In this document: piece by piece, positions 1 through 7,350 of the stretch
Layout: each line of letters opens with the position of its first letter
Numbering within the stretch: position 1 is the stretch's first letter
Source: Porphyromonadaceae bacterium
GTDB taxonomy: Bacteria > Bacteroidota > Bacteroidia > Bacteroidales > Tannerellaceae
Direction of reading: 5' to 3'
Assembly: GCA_003517945.1 (NCBI GenBank)
Contig: DOZP01000292.1
Coordinates: 1 to 14,169, forward strand
DNA: 14,169 nt
Notes under the pieces: generated by a model
Told to the model about the DNA's origin: nothing
Databases searched by the model: none
Seen by the model: the letters and a program-made list of their open reading frames with translations, nothing else
Program-made: the position numbers and the translations under genes

Positions 1-2
1 GT

Positions 3-2042
3 AATCGGTTAATTCCCCGTCCTACACGTAATCGGCTTCCGGTTCCTCCTGCAGCGAGTATATGGGTGAATCGTGATCCGGCAAATCTCGCCAATCCTCA
101 TCCGGTTTACGACGCCGCTACGGCGGAAGAACTGGTAAAAGGTGTTCTTTTATCCGATCCGGCGGCTCACTCAAGAATTACAAATGTTCTTTTTACAGGA
201 ACCCCCCTCAATATGACAGATCGTTCTCTGGCCTATTTTTCAAACGGAGATGGGATGGATATTCCAAGCGGACTTATTTTAAGCACTTATGGGGCGCAAA
301 ATGCAGAGGCGCCAAATCTATACTCAGGAGAGTTGGGGGGAGGTACCTCTCTTAACGGAGATTTCCATCTGACAGATATTGCAACATCAACTGTTAATGG
401 TGGGTCCATATTACAGTTTGATTTTCAGCCGTATACGAGTAAGATCTCTTTTGACTTTATTTTTGCATCCGAAGAATATCCGGATTATTCGAATAGTTCA
501 GTGAATGATGCATTCGGTTTTTTTGTTTTTGAACAGGGTGATCCTACCAATTTTGAAAATATCGCCTTGTTTCCTGACGGGAATCCTGTTACCATTAATA
601 ATTCAAACTGGGGAAATACAGGCTATAATTCTCCCTCAGGATTGCCTGCTCCACTGACAGGAGCATATCCGGCTCTTGCTGTCAATCCGGAATGGCATGT
701 TCCGAATTATGAAGATTTGTATGCCGGTTCGGATTCTCTTATGACGTATGACGGGCGTACAATCAAACTGCAGGCTGTTGCTGAAAACCTGGATCCCAGT
801 AAAACCTATACATTGAAACTTGCCATTTGTAACGTAGGTGATAATGCCTATGGTTCTGCCGTATTTTTAGCTAATCTGGATTTGGGCAGGGCCGAAGGTG
901 ATGTGGGTGGTCCGGACACGGGTGTTAGCGTTGCCGAAATAGACGCGTTGGGGCTTAATGATGAGGGCAATCCGATGTTTATATATGGGAACAGACCTTG
1001 CACATACCCAATGACGCTTACGTTTGACGAGATAGCTGCCAGTACGCATGCGATTATTGATATCAATTATATATCCGGTCCCGGCACCGTATTTCCTAAG
1101 TCGGCGCTCCGGAGCCTGGAAGGAGAACAATTGTTTTCCGTTGATACGATTCAGTTAAACGGTTTGCAGGATATGATCCTTCAGTATAAATTTAAGCTAT
1201 CGACTGATTTTGACGGATTCGTAAATGGTCAGTATGCCGGCATGACCGTTTCAGTCCGGGGAACCAATACCATTGACACAGTCTTTTACGCTCAGTTGTA
1301 TAATGAGCTTTCCTGGAATGTTGATTACAGAATGATGACGGAGATTGATAAAGGCTACCTGGATCTGGGAGTGACCGGCGGTACTCCTCACGCTCACCGC
1401 AGTTTGAACGGAGGATTAACCTGGAAACCGATCAGTGCAGGCTTTTCCTCACAGGAGCTTTTGTATATAGGTGAAACATGTGATATTTTATTATACCAAC
1501 CTTTCCAATGTTGTTATGATACGGTAAAAATACGCAAGAATACCGGACCTATAGAGATTCAGCATTATGTGGATATACTCGGTGAATCCGGTGTGATAAC
1601 GGAACCGGCAGCAAGGAAACATTATGTGAAAGGTAATAACGATTTTTCATTTACGGCAAAATATGCGGGCGATCCGTTACGTGTTCAGGCGAAGGGATAT
1701 TATTCGAAAATCCTGTTGGATCTTGATAAGACGGCCGAATTGCAGTTGGATGGCTCATACAAATATACCATATACAAGGTGGCTGAGCCTTGGACAATAA
1801 GTTTTACCCCCCAACCGAATTCGGATCAGGTATCTAATGAAGCGCTTCTTCTCCGGTCGGTATGGTCGAGTGGCAATACATTGTATATGAATGTTCAGAC
1901 TCCTTGTATTGCGAATATCTATACACTGACGGGTCTGTTGTATAAACAGGTTGAAGCGGATGGAAATACCGCCGTTCAACTCCCGCAGGGATTCTATATT
2001 GTTTCTGTTAACGGTAAGCAATATAAGGTCATGATTAAATAG
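3..2042 (+). CDS. Secreted choice-of-anchor L domain protein with T9SS-like C-terminal tail (5' partial)
   Basis: The reading frame is open from base 3 to the TAG at 2040-2042 with no upstream stop, so the N-terminus and signal peptide are most likely outside the window. A GTG at 66 is the first possible start inside it, but it has no ribosome site and lies mid-frame, so I treat the gene as partial (679 codons visible). The motif FIFASEEYPDY, at visible residues 152-162, with the preceding LQFDF strand, is characteristic of the choice-of-anchor L domain, which covers roughly visible residues 35-300. The middle has no domain I can name. The last 60-70 residues (ANIYTLTGLLYKQ, then LPQGFYIVSVNGKQYKVMIK) fit the type A T9SS sorting domain, which is cleaved on export across the outer membrane. 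I infer a cell-surface or secreted protein, perhaps adhesive; the ligand is unknown. The first 20 codons contain an imperfect nine-residue repeat (RNRLIPRPT, RNRLPVPPA). Confidence 0.85.
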   Translation, partial: NRLIPRPTRNRLPVPPAASIWVNRDPANLANPHPVYDAATAEELVKGVLLSDPAAHSRITNVLFTGTPLNMTDRSLAYFSNGDGMDIPSGLILSTYGAQNAEAPNLYSGELGGGTSLNGDFHLTDIATSTVNGGSILQFDFQPYTSKISFDFIFASEEYPDYSNSSVNDAFGFFVFEQGDPTNFENIALFPDGNPVTINNSNWGNTGYNSPSGLPAPLTGAYPALAVNPEWHVPNYEDLYAGSDSLMTYDGRTIKLQAVAENLDPSKTYTLKLAICNVGDNAYGSAVFLANLDLGRAEGDVGGPDTGVSVAEIDALGLNDEGNPMFIYGNRPCTYPMTLTFDEIAASTHAIIDINYISGPGTVFPKSALRSLEGEQLFSVDTIQLNGLQDMILQYKFKLSTDFDGFVNGQYAGMTVSVRGTNTIDTVFYAQLYNELSWNVDYRMMTEIDKGYLDLGVTGGTPHAHRSLNGGLTWKPISAGFSSQELLYIGETCDILLYQPFQCCYDTVKIRKNTGPIEIQHYVDILGESGVITEPAARKHYVKGNNDFSFTAKYAGDPLRVQAKGYYSKILLDLDKTAELQLDGSYKYTIYKVAEPWTISFTPQPNSDQVSNEALLLRSVWSSGNTLYMNVQTPCIANIYTLTGLLYKQVEADGNTAVQLPQGFYIVSVNGKQYKVMIK

Positions 2043-2074
2043 GTTTCCTAAAGTAAATATTTTATTTCACATTT

Positions 2075-2113
2075 AAAAAAAGTTCCGGACGGATTTGTTC
2101 GGAACTTTTTTTT
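2075..2113 (+). terminator. Intrinsic terminator after the choice-of-anchor L gene
   Basis: A perfect 13-bp stem (AAAAAAAGTTCCG at 2075-2087 with its complement at 2100-2112) encloses a 12-base loop and runs straight into eight T residues. It starts 33 bases after the stop codon. The A-run on the left arm also makes it plausible in the opposite direction. The loop contains the -33 box of the following tRNA promoter. Confidence 0.9.
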
Positions 2114-2125
2114 GTCTTATCTTTG
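2094..2125 (+). promoter_or_regulatory. Bacteroidetes-type promoter for the tRNA gene
   Basis: A -33 box TTTG (2094-2097) and a -7 box TATCTTTG (2118-2125) are separated by 20 bases. This matches the primary sigma factor consensus in Bacteroidetes (TTTG, 19-21 bases, TAnnTTTG). Transcription should start near 2130-2132, about 30 bases before the tRNA. The -33 box lies in the loop of the upstream terminator. Confidence 0.8.
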
Positions 2126-2139
2126 TCGCCGGTTTAGTG

Positions 2140-2157
2140 ATTTATCATATGATAAAT
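2140..2157. repeat. 18-bp perfect palindrome in the tRNA 5' leader
   Basis: The sequence ATTTATCATATGATAAAT equals its own reverse complement. It lies between the expected transcription start and the first base of the tRNA, three bases before the mature 5' end. It could be a dimeric protein site or a structure in the precursor that affects RNase P processing. Nothing in the sequence decides between these. Confidence 0.6.
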
Positions 2158-2160
2158 ACA

Positions 2161-2234
2161 GGTCCCATAGCTCAGTTGGTTAGAGCATCTGACTCATAAT
2201 CAGGGGGTCCTTGGTTCAAGCCCAAGTGGGACCA
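2161..2234 (+). tRNA. tRNA with CAT anticodon (tRNA-Met, possibly tRNA-Ile2)
   Basis: The full cloverleaf can be folded by eye. The acceptor stem GGTCCCA pairs with TGGGACC (2227-2233), and A2234 is the discriminator. The D stem is GCTC/GAGC. The anticodon stem is TCTGA/TCAGG with one G-T pair, around loop CTCATAA with anticodon CAT at 2195-2197. The T stem is CTTGG/CCAAG around TTCAAGC. The 3' CCA is not encoded. The anticodon alone cannot separate elongator methionine tRNA from the isoleucine tRNA whose C34 is changed to lysidine. It is not an obvious initiator tRNA, since the first acceptor pair is a standard G-C match. Confidence 0.95.
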
Positions 2235-2242
2235 CTGTTTTT

Positions 2243-2277
2243 TAAGCGATTTGAGGATACTCAGGTCGCTTATTTTC
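2243..2277 (+). terminator. Terminator after the tRNA gene
   Basis: A 13-bp stem (2243-2255 with 2260-2272, including two G-T pairs in RNA) closes on a GATA tetraloop and is followed by a short T-rich tail (ATTTTCT). It begins nine bases after the tRNA, so the tRNA appears to be a monocistronic unit. Confidence 0.75.
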
Positions 2278-2328
2278 TAAATAATTATAAAAAAACAAGC
2301 ATACAGGCTTTTGCATGTAAATATTCAG

Positions 2329-2336
2329 TATATTTG
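2329..2336 (+). promoter_or_regulatory. Putative -7 element for the TPR-MATE-kinase unit
   Basis: TATATTTG matches the Bacteroidetes -7 consensus TAnnTTTG. A TTTG at 2310-2313 is only 15 bases upstream, shorter than the usual 19-21, so the -33 partner is weak. Transcription would start near 2342, leaving a leader of about 57 bases before the ATG at 2399. Confidence 0.5.
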
Positions 2337-2398
2337 TTGGTATATGTATAATGGGATAGGGATTTGAAATGATTATGTTATTGGAAATCAGATACAAA

Positions 2399-3220
2399 AT
2401 GAAGAAAAATTATCTATTTTTGGTTATACTCTTTTTGTTCGGTTCATATAGTTCTTACGGACAATCTTTTAAGGGTGATTTTAAAGACGCTTTGGAGGCC
2501 GGAGACATGGCAAAGGCTGAAAAGATACTTCTGGCTTGGGATTTCGCGGATGCGAACGATCCGGAGATTTATGTCGCTTATTTTAATTTCTATACGGTTA
2601 AAAGTCTGGAAAAGGATTCGACAAAATATGATATGGAATATGTCCGGCAAGCGTTGGATTATATTTCTAACGGGATAGCGTTTTTTCCTACCCGTTTTGA
2701 TATGCGTCTCGGAAAGATTTATATGCTGATCCGGATTGAAGATTATAAATCCGTTACGGCTGAGGTGATCAAATTGATAAATTATTCGAAAGAAATTGAT
2801 AATGACTGGAAAGGAGAAAATTACAGTTTGATAGAGAGGCCCGATGAAATGTTAAATGGGGCCGTTCAGGAGTTCCAGGGGATCTTGTTTTCAAAAGAAG
2901 ATCCTGCACTGTATGATGATATCATAAAAATATCGGAAGAGATGCTTAAATGTTATCCGACACATTCGCAAAGCCTGTTGAATATCTCCACGGCATATGT
3001 CATGAAAAAGAATTATGATAAGTCGCTTGAGGCATTACTGAAAGCTGTGCAAATGAGGCCGAAGAATGCGGTTTACCATTATAATATTGCATACGTTTAC
3101 GAAAAGAAGGGCGATAAGGAGAATGCCGGAAAGCATTACAAGCTCGCTGTAGACAATGCAAGCGAGAAAGAGCAGAAGCTGAAAGAAGCTGCGCAAAAAC
3201 GATTAGATCTACTCAGGTAA
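2399..3220 (+). CDS. Secreted tetratricopeptide-repeat (TPR) protein
   Basis: I start the gene at ATG 2399 because the product then begins MKKNYLFLVILFLFGSYSSYGQ, a clean Sec signal peptide with cleavage likely after SYG. The in-frame ATGs at 2369 and 2375 would put an unsuitable ten- or eight-residue extension in front of it. The 273-residue product is mostly helical. At about residues 189-255 it carries two recognisable TPR units (pattern LLNISTAYVMKKNYDKSLEALLKAV, then YHYNIAYVYEKKGDKENAGKHYKLA); the N-terminal part (EAGDMAKAEKILL) looks like a degenerate unit. TPRs are protein-binding scaffolds, so a periplasmic adaptor role is likely, with partner unknown. The stop is six bases before the MATE gene, which suggests co-transcription. 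No catalytic motif is visible. Confidence 0.85.
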   Translation: MKKNYLFLVILFLFGSYSSYGQSFKGDFKDALEAGDMAKAEKILLAWDFADANDPEIYVAYFNFYTVKSLEKDSTKYDMEYVRQALDYISNGIAFFPTRFDMRLGKIYMLIRIEDYKSVTAEVIKLINYSKEIDNDWKGENYSLIERPDEMLNGAVQEFQGILFSKEDPALYDDIIKISEEMLKCYPTHSQSLLNISTAYVMKKNYDKSLEALLKAVQMRPKNAVYHYNIAYVYEKKGDKENAGKHYKLAVDNASEKEQKLKEAAQKRLDLLR

Positions 3221-3226
3221 CAAGAG

Positions 3227-4579
3227 ATGTCTTCACAATTTATCCCTACGGAACTTGGTACTGAAAAGATAAGTAAGCTACTGAGGCAATATGCCGTACC
3301 TGCTATTATTGCAATGACGGCGGCTTCCCTGTACAATATGGTCGACAGTATTTTTATCGGACAGGGGGTTGGCGCATTGGCCATCTCGGGCCTTGCCATC
3401 ACATTTCCGTTTATGAATATTGCGGCCGCATTCGGTACGTTGGTGGGTATAGGTGCGAGTACGCTTGTTTCCGTCAAATTGGGCCAGAAAGATTATACGT
3501 CGGCGCAAAAGGTGTTGGGAAACGTTTTCATCCTGAATATTATCATCGGTACGATGTTTACGATCGTATCGCTGCTGTTTGTTGATCCTATTCTCTATTT
3601 CTTCGGAGCCAGTGAAAATACTATTTTTTATGCCCGTGAATATATGGTGATTATATTGCTGGGAAATGTAATTACCCACCTTTATTTCGGGTTGAACAAT
3701 GTGCTCCGGTCGTCGGGGCATCCTCAGAAGGCCATGATGCTTACCATAACGACTGTAGTTGTGAATACCGTGTTGGATCCGGTTTTTATTTTTGTGTTCG
3801 GATGGGGCATACAGGGGGCGGCGATAGCAACCGTATTGGCGCAGTTGATCTCTTTGATCTGGCAGATCCGGATTTTCAGGAATAAAAATGAATTGCTGCA
3901 TTTTCATAAAGGTATATTTCATCCGGATTTTCGTATTATGAAGGACATGCTGGCGATTGGTTTGTCACCCTTCCTGATGAATGTAGCATCTTGTTTTATT
4001 GTTATCCTTATCAATAACGGGATGAAAAAATACAGCGGCGATCTGGCTATCGGGGCATTTGGAATTGTGAACAGGGTTGCCTTTATGTTTGTTTTGATCG
4101 TGATGGGACTGAATCAGGGTATGCAACCTATTGCCGGATATAATTACGGCGCACGGCACATGCCTCGTGTCATGGAAGTATTGAAGCTCACGGCTTTTTT
4201 TGCTACTATTATTACGACGGTAGCGTTTTTGATAGGGGAACTGATACCGGAAATCGTCACGCGTATTTTCACTACGGACGAAGAGTTGATAAACTTATCT
4301 GTCTACGGACTACGGATCACCGTGATGTTTTTTCCGTTGATAGGAGCGCAGATTGTTATTGCGAACTTTTTCCAAAGTATCGGTATGGCCGGGAAAGCGA
4401 TCTTTTTATCCCTGATCAGGCAGGTGCTTGTGCTTATCCCATGCCTTATCATTCTCCCCGGATTTTATGGTTTGACAGGCGTTTGGGCAAGTCTGCCTGT
4501 TTCCGATCTTGTGGCTTGTATTGTTTCGACCATCATGATTATTTACCAGATAAAGAAATTTAAAACCGAACAGATATGA
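3227..4579 (+). CDS. MATE-family multidrug/organic cation efflux transporter
   Basis: This 450-residue inner-membrane protein has about twelve hydrophobic segments in two similar halves, the usual size and layout of the MATE (MatE) family. These proteins expel cationic drugs or metabolites in exchange for Na+ or H+. Visible signatures are ASLYNMVDSIFIGQ in the first helix region (residues 33-46), LNNVLRSSGHPQKA (157-170), NTVLDPVFIF (180-189) and QPIAGYNYGA (300-309). The last two are typical of the MepA-like branch common in Bacteroidota. The substrate cannot be predicted. The start ATG is six bases after the TPR stop. The end overlaps the next gene's start in an ATGA arrangement, which implies translational coupling with the kinase-like protein. 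Confidence 0.93.
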   Translation: MSSQFIPTELGTEKISKLLRQYAVPAIIAMTAASLYNMVDSIFIGQGVGALAISGLAITFPFMNIAAAFGTLVGIGASTLVSVKLGQKDYTSAQKVLGNVFILNIIIGTMFTIVSLLFVDPILYFFGASENTIFYAREYMVIILLGNVITHLYFGLNNVLRSSGHPQKAMMLTITTVVVNTVLDPVFIFVFGWGIQGAAIATVLAQLISLIWQIRIFRNKNELLHFHKGIFHPDFRIMKDMLAIGLSPFLMNVASCFIVILINNGMKKYSGDLAIGAFGIVNRVAFMFVLIVMGLNQGMQPIAGYNYGARHMPRVMEVLKLTAFFATIITTVAFLIGELIPEIVTRIFTTDEELINLSVYGLRITVMFFPLIGAQIVIANFFQSIGMAGKAIFLSLIRQVLVLIPCLIILPGFYGLTGVWASLPVSDLVACIVSTIMIIYQIKKFKTEQI

Positions 4580-5202
4580 TTATTACAATTGGAAGACAAC
4601 TGGGAAGCGGAGGACGGGATATAGGGAAGAAATTGTCTGAAGCAATGGGGTTGGCCTATTATGATAAAGAAATTATTGACATAACCGCCAGGGAGAGCGG
4701 ATTGAGCAAAAAACTTTTTGAAGAGGCTGACGAGCAGGCCAGAAAAGGTTTTTCCGCGGGGATCCTGGGGATGCGTTTTCCGTTTCTTAACGAAGGAGCG
4801 GTTGGTTTCGGAGGGTTGTCTAATGAAATGCTTTTTCAGATACAGAGCGATGTCATACGGGATCTTGCGTCGAAACAATCCTGTGTCTTCATCGGTCGTT
4901 GTGCGGATTATATACTTCGTGACCGTACGGATTGTTTCAGTGTTTTTATTTGCGCGAATGACGAAGACCGCATTAAGCGCATTCTCAGTTATAGCGGCGA
5001 TAAGAATCTTTCTGTGGAAAAGGCCCGTGACCTGATGGAACGGGTGGATAAGAAACGGGCCGTGTTTTATAATTATTATTCCAACAAGATGTGGGGTAAC
5101 GCTTCAAGTTATCACGTATGTATCAATTCGTCTGTTTTTGGCGTTGACGGAACCGTTTCCCTGCTGAAAGAAATGGCCGGAAAAAATCGTAACCCTTTAT
5201 AA
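4576..5202 (+). CDS. Cytidylate-kinase-like family P-loop protein
   Basis: The 208-residue protein begins MIITIGRQLGSGGRDIGKKL, the typical N-terminus of the cytidylate kinase-like family (Cytidylate_kin2). A glycine-rich nucleotide loop lies at residues 6-19, followed by AYYDKEIIDITARESGLS (27-44). FIGRCADYIL (105-114) and an Arg/Lys-rich segment with DEDRIKRIL and KRAVFYNYY follow, resembling the substrate-binding and lid regions of nucleoside monophosphate kinases. It is a cytosolic nucleotide-binding protein; family members lack a well-established substrate, and true CMP kinase activity is not assured. Its ATG overlaps the MATE stop by four bases, so the two are translated together. It converges on the HD gene, with 46 bases between the stops. 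Confidence 0.88.
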   Translation: MIITIGRQLGSGGRDIGKKLSEAMGLAYYDKEIIDITARESGLSKKLFEEADEQARKGFSAGILGMRFPFLNEGAVGFGGLSNEMLFQIQSDVIRDLASKQSCVFIGRCADYILRDRTDCFSVFICANDEDRIKRILSYSGDKNLSVEKARDLMERVDKKRAVFYNYYSNKMWGNASSYHVCINSSVFGVDGTVSLLKEMAGKNRNPL

Positions 5203-5228
5203 AGAAGCCCTGAATGACGGATACGGCA

Positions 5229-5256
5229 TGTTGTAAATTGATCTGGTTTTACAACA
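5229..5256. terminator. Hairpin between convergent genes, possible weak bidirectional terminator
   Basis: TGTTGTAAA (5229-5237) and TTTACAACA (5248-5256) form a perfect 9-bp inverted repeat around a 10-base loop. It sits between the ends of the kinase-like gene and the HD gene and overlaps the last codons of the latter. No T-run follows on either strand, so efficient Rho-independent termination is doubtful. Confidence 0.4.
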
Positions 5257-5917
5257 GCGAAACTTCGTTGATATTCAGTTTGAAGTGTAGGCCTAAGACG
5301 TCCGCAGCTTTCCGGCAAAGTAGCATACGGCTCATGAAGATCTCAAAATAATCCATTACGGCGCATATTTTTGTATCAATGGTCAGTATTAACGTGATTG
5401 TTCCGGCTTTGACGTCAAGGCGTACATCCGACGATTTAACCGCGTAGTTGACGCGGTCGTGAATATCTTTTTGAATGGTTGCGCGGTTGCGTACGCGGCT
5501 ACGCCTCACGTCTGTTTTATCTGCAATGATAAGGGCAGCCGCTATTTCATTAACGGGAAATGCCGTTCCTTCGTCGTGATTGCCTATGGCCGTAACCACT
5601 TTTGCCGTATCTTCCGGCTCCATTCCGATCTTATCCAGCAGGCGGAATGCCATGATCGCTCCGCTTTGCGCATGGTCGACACGGTTGACAACGTTGCCGA
5701 TATCATGCATGTACCCGGCGATTTTCGCCAGTTCTGTTTCGTGTTCGCTATATCCTAAATTTTCCAGTAACCGTCCGGCAACCTCCGCACATTTCGTGCA
5801 ATGTGCAAAACTATGCTCGGTGTATCCTAATGCTTCCAGGGAAGCGTCGGCTTGTTTTATATAGGTTTTGATTTCTTTCGAATCTTTGATCTCTTTGAAT
5901 GTAATCATTTTTTTCAT
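5249..5917 (-). CDS. HD-domain metal-dependent phosphohydrolase
   Basis: I choose ATG 5917 (start MKKMITFKEIKDSKEIKTY). The longer frame to 5983 would run through the -7 element at 5954-5961. The 222-residue cytosolic protein shows the HD superfamily metal ligands in order: H35/H39 in HSFAHCTKC, H71-D72 in YMHDIGN, then H82, H114-D115 in GNHDEG, and D133 in ADKTDVRRSRVR. HD proteins hydrolyse phosphoester bonds, often in nucleotides. This one has the compact GNHDEG/ADKTD layout of a family annotated only as HD-domain protein, with no GYP signature, so a cyclic-di-GMP activity is not supported. The last 60 residues look like a small beta-rich extension of unknown role. It stands alone, with a larger operon behind it and a convergent gene ahead. 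Confidence 0.88.
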   Translation of the reverse strand: MKKMITFKEIKDSKEIKTYIKQADASLEALGYTEHSFAHCTKCAEVAGRLLENLGYSEHETELAKIAGYMHDIGNVVNRVDHAQSGAIMAFRLLDKIGMEPEDTAKVVTAIGNHDEGTAFPVNEIAAALIIADKTDVRRSRVRNRATIQKDIHDRVNYAVKSSDVRLDVKAGTITLILTIDTKICAVMDYFEIFMSRMLLCRKAADVLGLHFKLNINEVSLL

Positions 5918-5953
5918 ATCGATCGTTACTGTATTAACAACGCTTTTGAGATA

Positions 5954-5961
5954 CAAAGATA
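5954..5961 (-). promoter_or_regulatory. -7 promoter element of the HD-domain gene
   Basis: On the minus strand this reads TATCTTTG, an exact match to TAnnTTTG. It lies 36 bases before the chosen start codon, giving a leader of about 30 bases. No good TTTG is found 19-21 bases upstream; that region falls in the left arm of the inverted repeat at 5979-6019. Confidence 0.6.
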
Positions 5962-5978
5962 AATCAAACGCCTGTAAT

Positions 5979-6019
5979 AACACGGATTACGGGATAAAAA
6001 AATCCGTGTAATCCGTGTT
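5979..6019. repeat. 41-bp inverted repeat built from AATCCGTGT units
   Basis: AACACGGATTAC (5979-5990) is the exact complement of GTAATCCGTGTT (6008-6019). An inner GGAT/ATCC pair (5992-5995, 6002-6005) extends the stem around an A-rich loop. The right arm is a perfect tandem of the 9-mer AATCCGTGT (6001-6018). It lies downstream of the SusCD operon and directly upstream of the HD promoter. There is no T-run after the stem, so it looks more like a REP-type dispersed element or RNA-stabilising hairpin than a standard terminator, although it could end operon transcripts. Confidence 0.65.
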
Positions 6020-6060
6020 CAGGCCATTGGGTTGCCGGAAACAACCGACTTGTGAAAAAA

Positions 6061-7320
6061 TTAATCGCCCCAAAGCGTTATCTCGCCGATATTTACGCAA
6101 TTTGATTTCTGCCAGTTTTCATTTTTGATAACCAGCCGGATATATCGTACTTCTCCGGCGTCTTCACGAACCGGATATTCCCATCCGCCGGCCCAGGCCG
6201 CTTTTTGTTCGGCATCTGTTTCCGGTTTTGTAATTTCGTGATTGCCGAGCAAAGTCCAGTCGGTTTTCCACCTGTCGCTTTTCCAATAGTCTTCATTATT
6301 TTCAGCCTCTTTTAGTGTTGTTGTTCCCCAGATTTCAAAGTAACGGGGACTATGGCCTGTGAATGCGGCATTATCGGTTCGCGGCCAGAGATGGAAGCGG
6401 TTCAGATTAGAGGATTTTCCCATGTCAAACGTAAAATGATGCGGAAAATTAAATCCTTCTGCGTTTTCTACCGTATGCAGGATACCCGGATTGGCGATTT
6501 CCTTATCCCAGATTTTGGAGAGATCGCGGTTATTATTTACGGATGTATTATCGCCTGCCAACACTACGGTTGTAAAATTCGCCTTATTGATCTCTACTTC
6601 AAATGCCGGTAGTATATATTCCCTTACGGGCGAATCCATCCTGTCAAGTGCATTTGCCGGCAAGTATGTCGTGAAAACCTTTAGTTTATCTTCGCCGTTC
6701 AGGCCGCTAAGGATCGTTTCCGTTTCATCGTTGTAAACTTTCACCGATTTTTGTTCGTTATTTACCGTATATTCCACATTTGCATATTGTATGTCTCTGT
6801 TTGCAATGACTTCCCATTTGATTAATACGGATTTATCCGGTTGCCATTCAATAGAGGCAATGCCCCTGTTCCGCAAAAACCGGGCATAGTTTGCACCGTA
6901 AACCAAAACAATGGCTTCCGTCGGCATCGAGTGATGTCCCTCATTATCACGTGTAATAAGTTCGAAGGTGTAATTGCCTTCCGGTATACTGAGATAATGT
7001 GTAAAGGGTATCTGCCCGCCTTGCGTACGGTCAACATTTATTACCACCGAATCTGCCCGTTGGTTCCAGAACAGCACCGTCTTCGTAATCCGCGGATCGG
7101 CATTCACTTCCCAATCAAAGCGAACTCTTTCATACCCGGCGGAAAACGTAAGCGAATCGACGACTCCCGTATAGATATCCTCTCCCTTGTCATAATATTT
7201 CTGATGGATATCATTCATATCATCGCAGGATACTACCAGGTATATGAATAATAAAGGTAGTATGACAGGAAAAAACTTTCTGATTCCTGTAGTTGGAATG
7301 GATAGAATCTGATTGTTCAT
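6061..7320 (-). CDS. Surface lipoprotein, DUF4998 plus DUF5000-type discoidin-like domain
   Basis: Last gene of the SusCD operon, 419 residues, starting 30 bases after the previous stop. The N-terminus has a signal peptide ending in the lipobox LVVSC (Cys32), followed by DD; acidic residues just after the cysteine favour export to the cell surface in Bacteroidota. Residues about 37-230 (KYYDKGEDIYTGVVDSLTF, WEVNADPRITKTVLFWN) match DUF4998, a fibronectin-like module. Residues about 245-419 (LAGDNTSVNNNRD, IWD, FTFDMG, RYFEIWGT, EVRYIRLVIK, IGEITLWGD) match a DUF5000/discoidin-like jelly roll of the kind that binds carbohydrate. No catalytic residues are evident. I infer a surface glycan-binding protein working with the SusCD pair. 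The family calls are from remembered motifs. Confidence 0.85.
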   Translation of the reverse strand: MNNQILSIPTTGIRKFFPVILPLLFIYLVVSCDDMNDIHQKYYDKGEDIYTGVVDSLTFSAGYERVRFDWEVNADPRITKTVLFWNQRADSVVINVDRTQGGQIPFTHYLSIPEGNYTFELITRDNEGHHSMPTEAIVLVYGANYARFLRNRGIASIEWQPDKSVLIKWEVIANRDIQYANVEYTVNNEQKSVKVYNDETETILSGLNGEDKLKVFTTYLPANALDRMDSPVREYILPAFEVEINKANFTTVVLAGDNTSVNNNRDLSKIWDKEIANPGILHTVENAEGFNFPHHFTFDMGKSSNLNRFHLWPRTDNAAFTGHSPRYFEIWGTTTLKEAENNEDYWKSDRWKTDWTLLGNHEITKPETDAEQKAAWAGGWEYPVREDAGEVRYIRLVIKNENWQKSNCVNIGEITLWGD

Positions 7321-7350
7321 TATTTAATCTGTTTTATAGTTACTGATTTA

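Noticed and set aside
3278..3922. A 214-codon frame antisense to the MATE gene
   Set aside because: The product is rich in His, Arg and Gln with no domain pattern, and it lies wholly opposite a well-conserved membrane protein; it is a shadow of that gene's codon bias.
5918..5983. N-terminal extension of the HD protein up to 5983
   Set aside because: A perfect -7 element (TATCTTTG, minus strand) lies inside the extension and the HD family begins near MKKMITF, so the shorter form is preferred.
6030..6046. GGTTG/CAACC hairpin after the last operon gene as a terminator
   Set aside because: The stem is only five base pairs and no T-run follows on the minus strand, so it is not convincing.
6841..7251. 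A 136-codon + strand frame opposite the DUF4998 lipoprotein
   Set aside because: The translation has no domain features, and the minus-strand gene has a clear lipobox and family motifs.
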